From Mesostigma viride (taxonomy: Eukaryota; Streptophyta; Mesostigmatophyceae; Mesostigmatales; Mesostigmataceae), in assembly GCA_009746045.1 (NCBI GenBank), contig RPFO01000667.1, positions 2,526,317-2,590,316 on the forward strand: a DNA stretch of 64,000 bases, read 5' to 3'. This document shows, in pieces, positions 1-8,920 of the stretch. Numbering within the stretch: position 1 is the stretch's first letter; the number at the start of each line of letters is the position of its first letter. Made by a program: the position numbers and the translations under genes. Under the pieces are notes generated by a model. The model worked only from the letters and a program-made list of their open reading frames with translations. It did no database searches and was not told the origin of the DNA.

Positions 1-2042
1 GGAGGATGACAGCAGCTTGCGGCAGCAGATGAGAAAGCCTTCCTTGATCTCAGCCTCGTGCCCGCGGGGTCGACCATCCAGAAGGCTGGGTTGAGCAGGT
101 ACCCTGCAGCGTGAATGGGAGAGTGCAGCTCTTCCCAGCGAGTCATCACAATGCCATCCAGCTCCTCTGCCAGCTCAGCCGGCAGCGCAGCCACCTCCTT
201 GAGCTGCGTGCGGAGGTCGGCCATGGCGTTGTACAGCCACCCCGTGCAGGGCGTGTTGGTGTCGGTGCGCCGCAGCACCTCGTGCATAGGCTTAAACATG
301 GTCACGACCATGTCCAGGTTGGCCCAGAAGGCTGGGGACAAGACTATGGCCTTGATGGTCGCCCACGGCACTGCCCAGCGCTGCAGCATGGCGTACTTCT
401 CCAACGCAGCGTCCTTGAAGGTAATCATCAGCGCCGTCATGTTCTGCTGCACACTCATGGCCGAAAGGTACCTGGCCATGCAAGCGTTGGACAGGGGGTA
501 TGAGGCAGCAATGTTGCCCACCCACAAGCAGAAAGGAGAGAGATGTCGGATTGATGTGCAAGTAGCCGGCATCAGGCATCAATGGAAAACAAGGCTTGTG
601 GAAAATGGGAAGGCAACCGGCAAGTAGCACTGAAGCACTAGCAGGCAAGCTTGAATAGCAATAGCATTCAATAAAGCATATACAATTGTGTTACCTCGTG
701 GCGAACCGGGTCTCGCCGTAGTTCTTGAGTTCCAGGGTTCCAGGCGCGGCATTGATCATGCGATGGTTGACCTTCTCGTGGGACCGCACGTAGCCCACCA
801 CCTGCTGTGCCTGCTCCAGCACGTTCTTGATGGGGTCCACCTTGGCGATGTCCTCCAGCAGGAGGTCCAGCTTGTGCGATGCACACTGGGAGATGATGAT
901 GTTCGGATAAATCTCCTCAATATTGCGCTTCATCAGCTCCATGACGCTCGCGGTGTCCGTAATCAGCTGCACCACCTTGCCTGCAGTGATCTTCTCGATG
1001 TGGGGCTGCAGGGTTTCCGTGAGGAAGGCGGCAGTCTTGGTCCTGCCGGTGACATTGTCGCTTCCTAGGAAGTACACAAAGTCTGGCAGCTGAAACACAG
1101 TCATGATCAGCGAATTGCCAGAGCAGTCTTTCCACCCGTCTGTGATCAGGGTGCCACCCGTGGTGTTGGCCAGCTCCAGGCGAGTAACAACCTGCGCTTC
1201 CACCTCGGCGGCAACAAGGGGGACGTCGCGAGTCCTCATCGTGGTGGGCGCGGGCGGCTTGTACTGTACCCGCCGAGTTTGACCAAGCCCCCCCCCCCCA
1301 GGCTGATGCTGGTCAATGCAGCACGAAAGGCATCATTGTTAAGGACATTGAAAGGGATACCAGCAGAAATCATACCCTTGCACAGTGCAAGGTCCAGCTG
1401 CAGCTTGTCCAGCTTCATCATCTGCGGTATGGTCAGGCCCTCCTCGGATGCCTTAGGTCTGCTCGAGCTGTGCTGTTGTGAAGAGCCAACCTGGGCGTCG
1501 TGCCACTCAGAGGCGCTGCCCTCCACGAGGCCATCACAGTTGAGTCGCTGCCGCTTGGTCACGAGCTCCATGTGGTCCGCTTGGCCACGCCTCTTCAGGT
1601 CCGCGGCCCTGAAAATCCCCTGCAAATGCGCCTTATATACCTTCGGCGGATTGGGGCAAGGCTTCACATCCCGGCACCAAGGCGGGCCCACGATGTGGAG
1701 CTTTGCCCTAGTGGCGCTTCCCTTCCAGGTTGCGCCGCACTGAAGGCAGGATTGCTTGTAGTTGTTCGTCAGCAAGCCTTTGACTACAATGCGCTCCTTC
1801 TTGACAAACTCCCAAACGGTAGCCTTGGCCGGCTTTGAATCACCTCCCCCCTCGTCCCCACTGTTGTCGGGGCCAGTAGGCTCCTCGTCCCCACCGTCAT
1901 TGTTGTCGGCATCCTCATCTAACTCCAAGCTAGCAAGATGTCGTGCTTTGGCCTCTTCGTACTCCGACTCTGACATGTCATCGTAGTCTATTTCGAGGGC
2001 AGGTTCCTTGCCTCGACCGTGCGCCATCGCTCTTCTTTCCAT
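1..2042 (-). CDS. hAT transposase (BED-like finger, DUF659 region, start of hAT core), partial, with intron and frameshift
   Basis: Cut-and-paste transposase, presumed nuclear. Start chosen at ATG 2042 (MERRAMAHG); a second ATG lies five codons on. An acidic N-terminus (about aa 10-70) precedes a BED-like finger with CLQC and a downstream H/C pair. A stretch rich in basic residues follows. The DUF659-type core includes TDGWKDCSGNSL, LITDTASVM and ASHKLDLLLED. The coding frame shifts at a 12-C run (1288-1299); past it the in-frame text YKPPAPTTMRTRD matches the usual hAT linker before DUF659. An intron at 694-472 (GTAACA...CCAG) joins TR to YLSAM in phase 2. The last exon carries the hAT signatures LRRTDTNTPCTGWLY and HAAGYLLNPAFW, then leaves the window. 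The frameshift could be a sequencing error or real decay. Confidence 0.8.
472..694 (-). other. Intron in hAT transposase gene
   Basis: Minus-strand donor AG|GTAACA at 694 and acceptor CCAG ending at 472. Without splicing the frame stops immediately (TAA). Splicing keeps phase 2 and restores conserved hAT sequence on both sides. 223 bp long. Confidence 0.65.
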
Positions 2043-2214
2043 GCAGCTAGTAAATGCCAGCACTGTGCTACCAAACTGCCCGGTACACAGGCGGCAGCAC
2101 CTTTTGCATGTTTAGTGTTAGCGGCCTCAAGCCTCAGCTTCGGTAGCGGCGGTTACTTTTGGCGCGCAAGGCTGTCGGTTGCATGAGCTACGCCAAAACT
2201 AGCTCTGGCGCCAA

Positions 2215-2379
2215 ATTCCGGTGCCGGGCGCCGTATAATACGCGAAAAATACGTATTATGCGCCGTATTGGCGTTGAGAACGCAATACGCCGTATTTCTA
2301 GTACGTTAGTACGCCAAACCCCGCCGTATTGTATAATACGGCGTATTTACCGTATTATACGGCGTATTGGCGTTCACTG
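2215..2379. repeat. Palindromic CGCCGTATTA-type subterminal repeats of the hAT element
   Basis: At least eight degenerate copies of GCCGTATT or its complement occur in both orientations, including near-perfect palindromes such as CCGTATTATACGG. Clustered subterminal repeats next to the transposon end are typical transposase-binding regions in hAT elements. The role is inferred; the repeats are directly visible. Confidence 0.55.
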
Positions 2380-3090
2380 AAACTGATGCCGCAAGAAGCT
2401 CTCGAGGACTCGCTTCACGCTGGACGACGACTTGACCCTGGCCCAGCAACAGCGGCGACGCGAGCTATGGCCGACCTACCTTCAGCTCCGGCAGCGTGCA
2501 GGGGGGAAGCCGGTATACTGGAGGGGGGCGGTCATCCACGTTGACCACAAGCCCTGGCAGGCCCCTCCTGCCACCCCAGACTAGGGAATATACCAGTAGT
2601 GTAGATTAGATAGGCTTAGCCTTTGCAAGTGGCCCACGCGCATGTGCGCCCATAATGGCCCCCATGGATGATGCTTTCAGTATTTAGCCGCGCCCAGCCT
2701 ACAATGGGACCTCCCATGGATGATGCATTAAGAATTTAGCCATGCGATGCCTATGCAGGGAGTTACTCTCTGCTGAGATGCCATGTGTACACCCCTCTAT
2801 AGCCTAGCCACATACCCTCCACCCCATATGTCATGCAGGCCTTCTAGGCCCTCTCCTCAAGCCCCCTCTGGGTGCCTGTGCTTGTTAAGGAGGCATGAAC
2901 CATCATGGCGGTGCAGGTGCACCTTGTGCACCCAGAGCAGGTGACAGTTGTACATCCTCCACCTGCAGGTTGTAGCCCTGATTGTATTACAAACCCATAG
3001 ATGCCCCTTTCTCAGGGCTATGTGTTACATATGCTCCCAACGGAGCTATGATTTTAATTAATTAATTAATTAATTAATTAATTAATCCCG
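2380..3090 (+). mobile_element. ORF1-only LINE, copy E (3' fragment with hairpin and TTAA tail)
   Basis: The first ~200 bases encode the C-terminus of the ORF1-type protein (TLDDDLTLAQQQRRREL, then KPVYWRGAVIHVDHKPWQAP) ending at TAG 2582. A ~450-bp 3' UTR with AATTTAGCC-type motifs follows, shared with the other copies. The 3' end is hairpin CTCCCAACGGAG (3034-3045) followed by (TTAA)n to 3086. The upstream part seems to have been separated by the hAT insertion ending at 2379. Confidence 0.75.
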
Positions 3091-3105
3091 GAGAAGGGGC
3101 ATATT

Positions 3106-3202
3106 AATAAATTAATTAGACTCGTGCTCCCGTTGGGGAGTCACGGAGCCTTAACCCCGATGGATGGATGGATGGGTGCAAACAGTCCTACCGGTCTAAT
3201 CA
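3106..3202 (-). mobile_element. Very short 5'-truncated LINE 3' end (hairpin type ii) with TSD
   Basis: Minus-strand element whose 3' end is a TTAA-like tail (3106-3118) preceded by the GTGCTCC...GGAGCAC-type hairpin (3124-3149) and a GGAT short repeat. Flanking direct repeats AAGGGGCATAT occur at about 3095 and 3204. The body matches the 3' UTR of RT-LINE R5 at 37060-37135. Confidence 0.65.
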
Positions 3203-3213
3203 AAAGGGGCATA

Positions 3214-3371
3214 TGGCTGTTAACCCCTAAATGGGCAGAAATACTGCCGATGCATCGGCTGTAACTTCACAATTTTGCAAACCAGATGCCATCCAACCTA
3301 CCCATATCCAATGGCTGTCCTTGGGGGCCAAGCATGTCCATGAGTTGCCCTTCGGGTTGGTATATCGCAAC
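3214..3371. other. Spacer without recognised gene
   Basis: No coding potential or repeat family recognised apart from faint similarity of 3214-3270 to 17580-17640. Confidence 0.5.
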
Positions 3372-3591
3372 CTTACATATATTCATTGAGAATGATAGAT
3401 TACGAAGGTGAGATAGGCATGCAACATAAGGAAAAAACCGATGACTGGGAGAATAACCCTGAAGAAATTAATAGTAATCTGACACAGACATCCAAGGATC
3501 ACGCCAGCGGCACAAGGTACAACTAACTATACATCACAAAACTACACGCAGCAACAGCGCTGCCGGCCCACCATGCAGGCCTGGAAGGAAT

Positions 3592-6500
3592 CTAGACCGC
3601 GTGGGTCGCGACAAAGTCGGCCCGGGTGCGGCGGAATAACACATCAGCCACGGTGCGAGTGAGGGCGAGTGACAGACGCTGCCGCCAATACGAGGACCAC
3701 GTGCGGGCCGACCACGGGGCGGTCTGACCCTCGAGGTCGAGGCGGTCTTCACGGCGCTGGCAGCACTCGTGGAAAAACTCCGCTGTCTTGGGGCCCATGG
3801 CCCCGAACTCCTCAAGGACAAAGGGGATGACCCGGTGGGGCCCCACATTGCCGTAGGAGGCAAACTTGTCGCGCTCAGCCACAGCGGCAGCAGCGCCGGC
3901 ATCCACAGCCGCCCGGAGGATGTGGCGACCGGAAAGCGGCCGAGCCACGGAGACATCGATGAGCAGGTGGCAACCCTGCCCGTCGTAGTCAAGCACGGTA
4001 ATGTCGGGGCGGTGGTTGGGTGAGTAGAGGGCGGCCCCATCCGCGTCCTCGCACTTAATGGTGGAGTGGGGAAAGACCGACCGAACCATGGCACACACCA
4101 CCCGGAGGAGAGCGGTATGGAGATAGAGGAACCAGTTCTGGTTCTGCTGGCCACCCATGCACGCGATGTAGTGCGTCCCAGTAGTATCCAGAGCAAGCCC
4201 GCAGCTGCCGCAGGACGCACCCGCCGTGATGAGAGGTTGCGGGGCAAAGAGCTGGTGGCGGAGAGCGATGGCGTAAAGGGCCGGAACCAGTGTGAACAAA
4301 GGGCTCATGGGGAGGGCGCGCAGGAATGCGGACCCCACGCTCCCCTCAAGGGAAACGGAGTGAAGCCAAGCCTTCCCCTGATCGTTCAAGCTCGCATGCA
4401 GACCCATCCAGTCGGCACAGTGTAGTATACCCGCGTAGGTCTTTTGTTGTTTTTCATGAACGCAGGCAGGGAAGACACTAGGACTGACGACAGTGGACAC
4501 GCCGGGCGTGCCCCGGGGCAGGCGACGGTGGACGGCCTGAGCGGGGCGGACGAGGTCGCAAGCCTGCTGGATCCCGAGGTAAGAATCCTGCACAGCCTGC
4601 ACAAAGGGGAAGGGGGATGGGGTGACCAAGTCGGGAATGGCGCTGACGGCGCTGGGGACCAACCGGCGGATCTCCGCCCAGGCCTGAGCAACAGAGCCAA
4701 GGAAGGCGGCGGGGGCGAGGCGGGCGGCGCGGGTGAGCCCACACCCGCCCATGCGGCAGGGGAGGGTGGCCAAGCGCATGGAGTGAGCTGGCAGGCTAGG
4801 GCCGGGGAGGAGCACCTGCAAGGCGGCCTGAATGCGCTCGTCATGGCCTTCCGCGGCAAGCCGCACCAAGTGGGGGGGAGCGCCACGGAGCCAGTGAACC
4901 ACCCGCGGGTGGGCGCAAAACCACAGGAGGAGCCCTTTGGTCTGGGGGTCCTTGAGGCGCGCCCAAGTCTCAAGGACATGGGTGCGCTGTTCCACGGTGG
5001 CCCGGAGCTCCTCTTCGACGTAGTCAGGGTCACCCACAGGGACGCCCAGGCACGAGAAACCACGCGCCCGCGCCAATGCCCCCGGGATAGCCGCGGGGAA
5101 GCCAGAGCAGTCCCCCTGGGGCGAAAAGACTGCACACTTGGGGAGGGTGAGCCGAAGGTTGATGGCCGCCATGGCCACTTCAAGGGCAGCCAGGGCGGCA
5201 ACCACAGCGTCGGCCGGGCCAAGGGCATGGATATCGTCCATGTAGGCGAGGAGCACGACATCCGGGTGCGCAGCGTGGACACCTTGGAGAGCCTTGTGCA
5301 GCGGGGCAGACAGGTAAAAGGGGCCGAGGGGGTCACCTTGCTGGGTTCCCGTGCGGGAAGCGATGTCGGCGAACGTCCCATCCTCCATGAGGAAGGAGAG
5401 TTGAGTGGGTTCGCCGTAGCAGGCTGCTGTCCACGCAAGAAGGTCAGGGAACGCCTCGCCGACGGCCTCAAAGATGCTAGCCTTGGTGACAGCATTGAAC
5501 GCATTGTGGCAATCCACCTTCAGCGCCACATGGGTCGGATGCGTCTCGAGGTAGGCCTGAACTGTGTGCACGATGATGTCGCTGCCCCCTTTGGTGGCGA
5601 CGCCAAGCTGGGCCGCGACGGACTCCTCAGTATCACTCCGGTTGGGGCAGAAGTAGGCGCGAAACTCGGGGGCCTTTTGGCGACAAATGACCTTACTCAC
5701 CAGCTTGCGTAGGACCTCGCCGCAAGCAATGGGACGAACGCGGCCAGCAGGCGGGGGGACGTCGTCTTTCAGGAGGGCAATGAGGCGTGCCCCAGCCAGC
5801 CAAGGGCGCGCCGCGGGGGCCAGGGACCCCGCGGCCAAGTCGGCGGCAGCCTCAAAGAGTGCGGTCGCCCCGCCATGGCCCGCCATCACGGAGAGGTGCT
5901 CGTAGCGCCAGCCTGAGGGGCCGGTGGAGGAGGCGTTCGGCAGATCCTTCAGCACAGCCGTGAAGATGTCCAGGTCCAGGACAATAGGCGGGGGCGGGGG
6001 GGTGGCCGGGGCGGGCACCGCAAAGGCCGGTTCGTCGGGGTGAAGGTCGCGCAAAGCCTGCAGGGTCGGGGGAGTGGAGGGAGCCAACGCGGTCAGTTCA
6101 AGCTTTTGCATGGCCCGGCTCAATTCACCTACCTTCACCAACCGCATGACGTCAGCTTCCACCCGGGCAAAGGAGGCGGCCCCCGACACCCGGGTGGAGG
6201 CCGGAGGCTGCAGCGCCCACAGCCCTTCCCAATCCCCGAGGAGGAACCGCCGGCAGCGAGCGATGACCGCACCCTGTACGCCACGCACGCCCCGCTCCAA
6301 CGGCGCTAAGAGGAGCCGGGGGGTGACGAGAAACAGCTTGTGGCCGAGTTCGTCGAGAGGGTGACTATGCATCCGGGCCAGGGAAAGCAGGGCGCAGCGC
6401 GTAAACAAGCTCCGGGCGCGGTGAGGGACGTCCGGGAGCGTCATGCAAGGGTTGCGCGCACAGGCGGCAAAAGGGAGCGTGGCCAGGAATGCCCAGCCTG

Positions 6501-7512
6501 CCGAGAGGTCCCCCGGATCGCTCGTACCCTGCGATGCCGGTGGAGGGGCAGGGGCCGACCGAGGGGCCGCCCCGGACCGGGAGGCCGGTGCGGCCGCCGG
6601 GCCGCCGGGCAGGCCGTTCTGGGGGGTTTGGCGGCGGCACTGCCGCTCATGCTGGTACCGCCCGTGGATCGAAAAAATCCGCTGGCAATGGGCTGCCGGG
6701 CAGCGGTAGCAGTCCATGGCGCGCATGGCGGCCTCCGTGATGTGGGGGTGGGAAGCCCGAATGTGCACCAGCAACGAATTCCGGTTGGGCAGGCGCGCGC
6801 CACACGGGTCACCAAGGGGACCATCGACTTGGCAATAATGGAAGCCATCTGAGGGGGTGCGCCCACCCGGTTGGGCCGGCCCGGGTCGAGAGGGGGAGGG
6901 GTCGGGAGCACCCTCAGCCAGAGGAACTACAGCTGCAGCGGAACCCAGGGCGGGGCCGGCCGCCGGGCGGTCAGCAGGGCTCGTGGCAGCCGAGGACAAG
7001 ACCGGCGCGGGGACGGCCCCCACGGCCGGGAGGGGGGCGCTGGAGGAGGCAGCCAAGCCGGCGCGCGACCCACGACCACGCACAGGGGAGGCAGGTGTCG
7101 GGGCAGGCGCGTGGGACTGGCGGCGCACGGACACGGGCGAGGGCCCCAGCGGGAGAACGCCAGGAGGCAAGGGGGAAAGGACCGCGGCCCGGCAAAGGGG
7201 GCAGGTGGCGGAGGTCGTGTGCAAGCTCGTGGCGATGCAAGCTTGATGGAAGACGTGGCCGCAAGCAGGGAGGCGGCAGAGACCGTCACCAGGGCGAGGC
7301 AGGTCCAAGCAGATGGGGCAGGAGGGGCCGCTGGCAGTGACATCCACCAAGTGGGCCGGCCCGTAGTGGGCGGGCGCCGCGTCCCACCCCAGCTCCCAGC
7401 TCGGCAGTCGGGCGATCTCATCGGCGGAGAGAAGACGGCGGCGCGGACCAGCAGGGTGCCAGACATGGGGGATGCCCGCAAGCTCGAGCACATCGTGCAA
7501 GATGGCGGGCAC
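3592..7512 (-). CDS. RING-H2 / C2H2 / reverse transcriptase / REL-endonuclease polyprotein (LINE ORF2)
   Basis: About 1306 aa. It presumably binds the element RNA, nicks target DNA and reverse transcribes by target-primed reverse transcription. Domains in order: RING-H2 (aa ~63-107: CPIC, CGHVFH, CPLC); Pro/Ala-rich linker; two C2H2-like fingers (aa ~227-295); RT with motif A VDCHNAFN (~aa 664), motif B GTQQGDPLG (~725) and motif C YMDD (~758); thumb; CCHC knuckle CGSCGLALDTTGTHYIAC (~1103-1120); REL endonuclease signature RPDI followed by LIDVSV (~1167-1188). No ATG opens the frame at 7512 (GTG codon). In the +1 frame the PHD ORF runs into this one across a 9-C run (7543-7551), so both may be one ~1700-aa protein. 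The RT active site appears intact. Confidence 0.88.
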   Translation of the reverse strand: MPAILHDVLELAGIPHVWHPAGPRRRLLSADEIARLPSWELGWDAAPAHYGPAHLVDVTASGPSCPICLDLPRPGDGLCRLPACGHVFHQACIATSLHTTSATCPLCRAAVLSPLPPGVLPLGPSPVSVRRQSHAPAPTPASPVRGRGSRAGLAASSSAPLPAVGAVPAPVLSSAATSPADRPAAGPALGSAAAVVPLAEGAPDPSPSRPGPAQPGGRTPSDGFHYCQVDGPLGDPCGARLPNRNSLLVHIRASHPHITEAAMRAMDCYRCPAAHCQRIFSIHGRYQHERQCRRQTPQNGLPGGPAAAPASRSGAAPRSAPAPPPASQGTSDPGDLSAGWAFLATLPFAACARNPCMTLPDVPHRARSLFTRCALLSLARMHSHPLDELGHKLFLVTPRLLLAPLERGVRGVQGAVIARCRRFLLGDWEGLWALQPPASTRVSGAASFARVEADVMRLVKVGELSRAMQKLELTALAPSTPPTLQALRDLHPDEPAFAVPAPATPPPPPIVLDLDIFTAVLKDLPNASSTGPSGWRYEHLSVMAGHGGATALFEAAADLAAGSLAPAARPWLAGARLIALLKDDVPPPAGRVRPIACGEVLRKLVSKVICRQKAPEFRAYFCPNRSDTEESVAAQLGVATKGGSDIIVHTVQAYLETHPTHVALKVDCHNAFNAVTKASIFEAVGEAFPDLLAWTAACYGEPTQLSFLMEDGTFADIASRTGTQQGDPLGPFYLSAPLHKALQGVHAAHPDVVLLAYMDDIHALGPADAVVAALAALEVAMAAINLRLTLPKCAVFSPQGDCSGFPAAIPGALARARGFSCLGVPVGDPDYVEEELRATVEQRTHVLETWARLKDPQTKGLLLWFCAHPRVVHWLRGAPPHLVRLAAEGHDERIQAALQVLLPGPSLPAHSMRLATLPCRMGGCGLTRAARLAPAAFLGSVAQAWAEIRRLVPSAVSAIPDLVTPSPFPFVQAVQDSYLGIQQACDLVRPAQAVHRRLPRGTPGVSTVVSPSVFPACVHEKQQKTYAGILHCADWMGLHASLNDQGKAWLHSVSLEGSVGSAFLRALPMSPLFTLVPALYAIALRHQLFAPQPLITAGASCGSCGLALDTTGTHYIACMGGQQNQNWFLYLHTALLRVVCAMVRSVFPHSTIKCEDADGAALYSPNHRPDITVLDYDGQGCHLLIDVSVARPLSGRHILRAAVDAGAAAAVAERDKFASYGNVGPHRVIPFVLEEFGAMGPKTAEFFHECCQRREDRLDLEGQTAPWSARTWSSYWRQRLSLALTRTVADVLFRRTRADFVATHAV

Positions 7513-7526
7513 GGCCGCACCCGCGC

Positions 7527-8696
7527 TCAGCTCAAGAACACGCCCCCCCCCGCATCGTACAGAACCAGGTCGCCGGCGTGCACGGTGACAGGAGCCCCGA
7601 AGTCAACGCGCAGGCGGGCGGCTTGCGCTGGGGTGACCGCCGTAGTCAAGCGCCCGTGGGCCTGCGCAACAAGGCCGGCCGAGCCGGGCCCGGCAGAGGC
7701 AAGAAACGTGTGCAGCTGAGGGCGATCGAGCAAGGCGTGGTCGGTGGCCCCCCCAGCGAGATATGTCGCACGGGCGGCCTGCTGGGCCTGCACGGCAAGC
7801 CCTGTAGCAAAGAGCACCACCGCCTGCGCCACTTGAGCGTCCAGATTCAGGAGCCATTCTTGGCGCACCGCGGGCAGGTGCCAAGGCAGGCGGCCGCCGG
7901 CATGGTAGTCCTCGAGGACAAACCCCCAAAGCGTGGAGGCAAGGACAGGGGGGGAGGCTGCCTGCAGCATGTGCCGGACACGAACCACAAGGGCACTAAA
8001 TTCAGGGGGCCGTGGGAGCGTAGGAAACGCCGCGTGCAAGCCGACAGCGTCCAACAGCAAGGGGCAATACAGCCAAGAGAACGTGGCGTGCCGGAGCGCG
8101 CTGACGCCCGCAATGTTGGTGGGGGGCCAAACGGAGAAGTCGTGGGACCCAAGCGCGGCCGACCAGGGGCCCACCACAGGAGTCGCCGCAGGGTGTCCCA
8201 CAGCCTCAGGGAGGAGAGCCGCCAGGGACCCCTCAAGCACAGGAGGACGCAGGTCAGTGGCCACCGCCGTGCTGGCCGGAGGTGGATCCCCAGAGCTAGG
8301 CGGGGCAGGGCCAGGGGACCCCGCGGAGGGGCCGGACGTGACGGCGCGGGGAGAGCGGGAGCACGGTGTGGAACCCTCCACGAGGTCCGCAAGGCCCAGG
8401 AGAGGGTCCAGCGAGGGGCTGCGGGAGGGGGCGCGGGCCGAATGGGATCCCGGGGTCGACACGGCCGCGCGTCGGGAGCCTAGGGACGGCCGAGGCGGGG
8501 CCACGCAATGAGGGCACGCCCAAGGACCCGGGGGAGGCAGCCGGAAGAGGGGCGGGACCAAGCAGCGCGTGTGCCAGCCGCATTGGCACGAATCACACAC
8601 AAGGAGACGGGGGGCATCCTCACCACTGTGGCAGACCTCGCACACAAGCGAGAGTGGCACAGGGGCGCCACGACCGCCGTCGTCCAGGTCGCCCAT
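7527..8696 (-). CDS. PHD-finger protein of REL-LINE 1 (ORF1, or N-terminus of the polyprotein)
   Basis: 389 aa from ATG 8696. A C4HC3 PHD finger lies at aa ~19-65: CEVC, CDSC, WHTRC, CPHC. A Pro/Ser-rich stretch (aa ~70-160) and a helical alanine-rich region follow. PHD fingers in host proteins read histone H3 tails; in a LINE this could steer integration or chromatin contact (inference). Only five codons follow the 9-C homopolymer (7543-7551) before the stop, whereas the RING-RT frame is open just beyond. A one-base length error or frameshift there would fuse the two. No similar ORF survives in the truncated copy at 12905-16759. Confidence 0.75.
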   Translation of the reverse strand: MGDLDDGGRGAPVPLSLVCEVCHSGEDAPRLLVCDSCQCGWHTRCLVPPLFRLPPPGPWACPHCVAPPRPSLGSRRAAVSTPGSHSARAPSRSPSLDPLLGLADLVEGSTPCSRSPRAVTSGPSAGSPGPAPPSSGDPPPASTAVATDLRPPVLEGSLAALLPEAVGHPAATPVVGPWSAALGSHDFSVWPPTNIAGVSALRHATFSWLYCPLLLDAVGLHAAFPTLPRPPEFSALVVRVRHMLQAASPPVLASTLWGFVLEDYHAGGRLPWHLPAVRQEWLLNLDAQVAQAVVLFATGLAVQAQQAARATYLAGGATDHALLDRPQLHTFLASAGPGSAGLVAQAHGRLTTAVTPAQAARLRVDFGAPVTVHAGDLVLYDAGGGVFLS

Positions 8697-8863
8697 CTCC
8701 TGCAGGTGCGCCGCGATGCGTAAGGACCGACGCGGCGCAGGGCGCCACTAGGCAGCGCATCCCGCGCCCGGGAGGTGCGTCGTCGTGAAGGAGGCATGGG
8801 GGAGGTGCGTAAAACAACGGAACCGGAAGCGCGGGGGGAGAGCGAGATGCGGACGCGGGGGGT

Positions 8864-8914
8864 TTGGGGGGCGTGCCCCCCAAGCGGGGGGTTTGGGGGG
8901 CGGCAGCCCCCCAA
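8864..8914. other. Two G/C hairpins in LINE leader
   Basis: Perfect inverted repeats TTGGGGGGC/GCCCCCCAA at 8864-8883 (2-nt loop) and 8893-8914 (4-nt loop), 10 nt apart, inside the 224-nt leader between the PHD ATG and the first monomer. They could structure the 5' end of the element RNA. The structure is seen; the function is inference. Confidence 0.6.
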
Positions 8915-8920
8915 CGCGGG

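Larger units (their letters stand above)
1..2379 (-). mobile_element. hAT-superfamily DNA transposon, 3' part off window
   Basis: The transposase coding region fills 1-2042 on the minus strand. The right edge is inferred at 2379, where the minus strand reads CAGTGAACGCC; a CAG-start terminal repeat is usual for hAT elements. The next plus-strand bases (2380-2387, AAACTGAT) resume a LINE ORF1 fragment, as expected if the transposon sits in that LINE. The matching 8-bp duplication would lie left of base 1, so the left end, its TIR and the C-terminal dimerisation domain cannot be seen. The family assignment rests on the transposase; the exact terminus is inference. Confidence 0.7.

Noticed and set aside
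4444-5712. 422-codon plus-strand frame opposite the REL-LINE 1 RT
   Set aside because: GC-rich shadow of the minus-strand RT gene; no domain, and codon positions are dictated by the real gene.
8850-8920. Bacterial-type REP or terminator interpretation of the G/C hairpins
   Set aside because: The context is a eukaryotic LINE leader; no adjacent bacterial genes.
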